Source of the DNA: Oscillospiraceae bacterium
Lineage (GTDB): Bacteria; Bacillota; Clostridia; Oscillospirales; Ruminococcaceae
Assembly: GCA_018110985.1 (NCBI GenBank)
Contig: JAGAWT010000007.1
Coordinates: 29,830 to 93,829, forward strand
Direction: 5' to 3'
Length of the DNA stretch: 64,000 nt
Positions 61,946 to 64,000 of this stretch are shown one piece after another. Within the stretch, counting starts at the first letter, position 1. Each line of letters starts with the position of its first letter. The notes beneath the pieces are model-generated. The model was not told the origin of the DNA. It did no database searches and worked only from the letters and a program-made list of their open reading frames with translations. Made by a program: the position numbers and the translations under genes.

Positions 61946-63142
61946 TCAGTACTGGATGATGCTGAGGAGAACGCCCGCAGCAACAGCAGAGCCTATAACG
62001 CCCGCAACATTGGGGCCCATGGCGTGCATGAGAAGGAAGTTGGTGGGGTCTGTTTCCGCTCCGACCTTCTGGGACTGCCTTGCAGCCATGGGAACGGCGG
62101 AAACGCCTGCGGAGCCGATAAGGGGATTTACCTTTCCTCCGCTGGTGACATACATTATCTTACCGAAGAGAAGACCGCACGCAGTACCTACGGAGAAGGC
62201 TATGACACCGAGTATCATTACCTTGATGAATGCCCATGAGATCACCTTGTCCGCAACGGTGGTAGCACCGACGGAGATGCCAAGGAAAATGGTGATGATG
62301 TTCATAAGCTCATTCTGGGCGGTCTTTGAAAGCCTGTCCACTACGCCGCTTTCCTTGAAAAGGTTGCCAAGCATCAGCATACCTACCAGAGGAGCAGCAG
62401 AGGGTACGAGCAGGGCGATTATGATGGTAACTGCAATGGGGAATATCATTTTTTCGGTCTTGGAAACGGTGCGGAGGGTATCCATATGTACCCTGCGCTC
62501 CTTTTCGGTGGTGAGCCTGCGCATTATGGGGGGCTGTATCAGGGGCACCAGAGCCATATAGGTGTAGGCAGCAAGTGCAATGGTGCCGACTTCAACGCTT
62601 TTTCCGCCGGATGCCAGCAGCTTGGATGCAACATAAATGGATGTAGGACCGTCTGCACCGCCGATGATGGCGATGGAGCCTGCCTCCGTTGCATCAAAGC
62701 CCAGCAGTGCGGCACCGATGAAGGTAAGGAATATACCTGCCTGAGCGGCAGCGCCCAGAAGGAAGGACTTGGGGTTTGCTATAAGTGGGGTAAAGTCTGT
62801 CATACAGCCTATGCCCAGGAAGATGAGAGAGGGATAGATCTGGAGCTTTACTCCGAGGTAGAGCATATCCAGCAGACCGCCCTCATGCAGTATCTTGCCG
62901 AAATCAAGCTCATGGCCCGCATCTATGTTCCACAGCTCCGGGTGGTACATACCGGTGGAGGGGAGATTGGTGAGCAGCATACCGAAGGCTATGGGCAGCA
63001 GGAGCAGCGGCTCAAAGCCCTTTTTTATGGCAAGGTACATGAACACGAGCGAAACGAGGATCATGACCACATTGCGCCATGTAAGAGAGGCAAAGCCCGA
63101 TGTAACGGCAAGGTCGCCCAAGGTCTCAAAAAACAGTTCCAT
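61946..63142 (-). CDS. oadB: Na+-pumping decarboxylase beta subunit
   Basis: 398 residues, about ten membrane helices. Family motifs: IFLGIGCMTDFTPLIANPKSF, SIAIIGGADGPTSIY (Asp in the Na+ channel), and the C-terminal half with NPLIGSAGVSAVPMAAR. Uses decarboxylation of a carboxy-biotin carrier to export Na+. The alpha and biotin-carrier genes are not here. Belongs with oxaloacetate, methylmalonyl-CoA or glutaconyl-CoA decarboxylases; which one cannot be told. Confidence 0.94.
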   Translation of the reverse strand: MELFFETLGDLAVTSGFASLTWRNVVMILVSLVFMYLAIKKGFEPLLLLPIAFGMLLTNLPSTGMYHPELWNIDAGHELDFGKILHEGGLLDMLYLGVKLQIYPSLIFLGIGCMTDFTPLIANPKSFLLGAAAQAGIFLTFIGAALLGFDATEAGSIAIIGGADGPTSIYVASKLLASGGKSVEVGTIALAAYTYMALVPLIQPPIMRRLTTEKERRVHMDTLRTVSKTEKMIFPIAVTIIIALLVPSAAPLVGMLMLGNLFKESGVVDRLSKTAQNELMNIITIFLGISVGATTVADKVISWAFIKVMILGVIAFSVGTACGLLFGKIMYVTSGGKVNPLIGSAGVSAVPMAARQSQKVGAETDPTNFLLMHAMGPNVAGVIGSAVAAGVLLSIIQY

Positions 63143-63155
63143 ACAGCGCCCCTCC

Positions 63156-63539
63156 TTATATACTTCTCATGCTGTCTGCCATTGCAGCGGCGCCCCATGC
63201 GCTCCTGCCCTGTACAGCAGCCGGTCTGATGCCTGTGATCCTCAGCTTCCTGCCCGTTTCTTCGGAAATGGCAGCCACAGCAGCCGCTATGACCGCTACA
63301 ACTTCTGTATCATCCGTATATGACGGAGCGGGGATATCCCTTGTAACGGGCTCCGCAGCGGGAGACGGCATCTCTCTTTTGACATCGGCGGGAGCCGCTG
63401 CTTTTTTCTTTTTAGCATCTGCCGCTTCCATGATCTTACCCATGACAGAAACGGCAATGATCAGCAGCAAAAGTGCCACAAACACTATGAGCAGACCGGA
63501 AACGACCACCGTTCCGATATACCCCCATTCCATTTGCAT
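63156..63539 (-). CDS. oadG: Na+-pumping decarboxylase gamma subunit (OadG-like)
   Basis: 127 residues from MQMEWGYIG, chosen because AAAGG is 9 nt away; the ATG three codons earlier abuts it. One membrane helix (VVVSGLLIVFVALLLLIIAV), then an Ala/Pro/Lys-rich stretch, and a C-terminal VVAVIAAAVAAISEETGRKLRITGIRP typical of decarboxylase gamma/delta subunits. Assembly subunit that tethers the carboxytransferase to OadB. Transcribed before oadB. Confidence 0.85.
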   Translation of the reverse strand: MQMEWGYIGTVVVSGLLIVFVALLLLIIAVSVMGKIMEAADAKKKKAAAPADVKREMPSPAAEPVTRDIPAPSYTDDTEVVAVIAAAVAAISEETGRKLRITGIRPAAVQGRSAWGAAAMADSMRSI

Positions 63540-63588
63540 AATATTCATCCTTTCGGGTGCGATTTGGTATTTTAACGCAACTCATTTT

Positions 63589-63617
63589 ATTATAGCATAT
63601 CTTTTCACGACTTTCAA
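63589..63617 (-). promoter_or_regulatory. Promoter of the oadG-oadB operon
   Basis: On the minus strand: TTGAAA (63612-63617), 17 bp ending TGC, consensus TATAAT (63589-63594). Confidence 0.78.
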
Positions 63618-63707
63618 GCGGATTTTGAGATTTTTTTTACTGTGTTTGTTCACTTGTCAATGATCTTGGACACTCACCCTCAAAAAATATGACATTAAGC
63701 AGATAAT

Positions 63708-63760
63708 CGCAAAATCACCTCTTGTAGGAGCCGGAGGCGACGGAAAGAGGTGATTTTGCG
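63708..63760. repeat. Perfect 16-bp inverted repeat beside the IS transposase
   Basis: CGCAAAATCACCTCTT (63708-63723) and AAGAGGTGATTTTGCG (63745-63760), 21-nt loop, 6 bp after the transposase stop. May be a terminator or part of the IS end. Confidence 0.7.
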
Positions 63761-63765
63761 GCGGC

Positions 63766-64000
63766 TCACCACATCACCGAAAGATGATCTTCAAGCACTT
63801 CGTTCGGTGACTTGTATTTCAGGCAGACCTTTGGTATGCTGTTTGAACGCTTGTTGTACGCTGCCAGCTGTTTTCTGCCGTCTTCTAAGCTATACATCCG
63901 CAGTTTGCTGTAAAAACGTTTACCGTCCTCACGGTGCTGCCTCTCTACCTTTCCGTTATGCCTCGGCGTCGCTACCCTGATGCGATGGTAGATGATATCA
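63766..64000 (-). mobile_element. IS transposase, integrase-core C-terminus, cut by window edge
   Basis: 78 codons visible, open to the right edge. The segment IIYHRIRVATPRHNGKVERQ followed by HREDGKRFYSKLRMYSLEDG is the DDE integrase-core end seen in IS3/IS481-type transposases (RHNGKVER with the last catalytic Glu). Ends LEDHLSVMW. Family assignment within the group is uncertain. Confidence 0.8.

Overview
The window looks like chromosomal DNA of a Gram-positive, anaerobic, gut- or rumen-type Firmicute, most likely Oscillospiraceae and Ruminococcus-like. This is inferred from gene content: four class B sortases in tandem, a SpoIID-like protein, lipoprotein GH26 mannanase, Lsa-type ABC-F protein, AckA with PduL for acetate formation, FeoA-FeoA-FeoB with the small Cys-rich Feo protein, and a Na+-pumping decarboxylase. 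Housekeeping genes are of moderate to high GC. Accessory islands at about 20.4-22.7, 39.1-40.1 and 49.8-51.2 kb are visibly AT-rich. I found no rRNA, tRNA or CRISPR.

Layout. 0-8.2 kb: TatD (partial), GNAT, a periplasmic-binding-protein/degenerate-GGDEF pair, orphan parB, truA-cobW, ackA. 8.3-12.6 kb: sugar ABC transporter (binding protein, two permeases, no ATPase) and a secreted Tyr-rich protein. 12.9-18.3 kb: FecCD-type importer, nrdR, VanY-like peptidase, glyA, NimA-like flavoprotein. 18.3-20.5 kb: esterase and GH26 mannanase. 20.6-22.7 kb: restriction-modification island with a frameshifted HNH nuclease. 22.8-27.5 kb: ECF sigma factor with a small membrane partner, then the feo operon behind a promoter with palindromic operator candidates. 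27.6-29.5 kb: Lsa-like ABC-F gene behind an attenuator leader with a 3-codon uORF. 29.6-37.9 kb: F-type ATP synthase operon, interrupted by a RelA/SpoT-domain gene plus a small gene, and by a TM2-domain gene. 37.9-49.3 kb: FkbM methyltransferase, mobile-element debris with a NYN-domain gene, guaA, U32-like protein, rqcP, HU, mazG, glyS, moxR, and a regulator next to a repeat-bearing secreted protein. 49.3-51.2 kb: AT-rich decaying genes. 51.3-64 kb: pduL, CPBP protease, pyrimidine phosphorylase, SpoIID-like protein, four sortases, a phage-like small gene pair, oadB/oadG and an IS transposase cut by the window edge.

How it fits together. The ATP synthase c subunit carries the two-carboxylate Na+ motif, and the oadB/oadG genes encode parts of a Na+ pump, so a sodium circuit for energy is likely. 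AckA and PduL together can turn acetyl-CoA into acetate plus ATP. The mannanase, esterase and sugar importer fit growth on plant glycans.

Most notable: (1) a RelA/SpoT-domain gene and overlapping small gene inside the atp operon; (2) a 105-bp hairpin-forming repeat family (four loci, one copy nested in another) found next to gene ends; (3) the ABC-F attenuator; (4) four tandem class B sortases, one a predicted lipoprotein; (5) a NYN gene bracketed by 26-bp direct repeats beside a replication-protein remnant.
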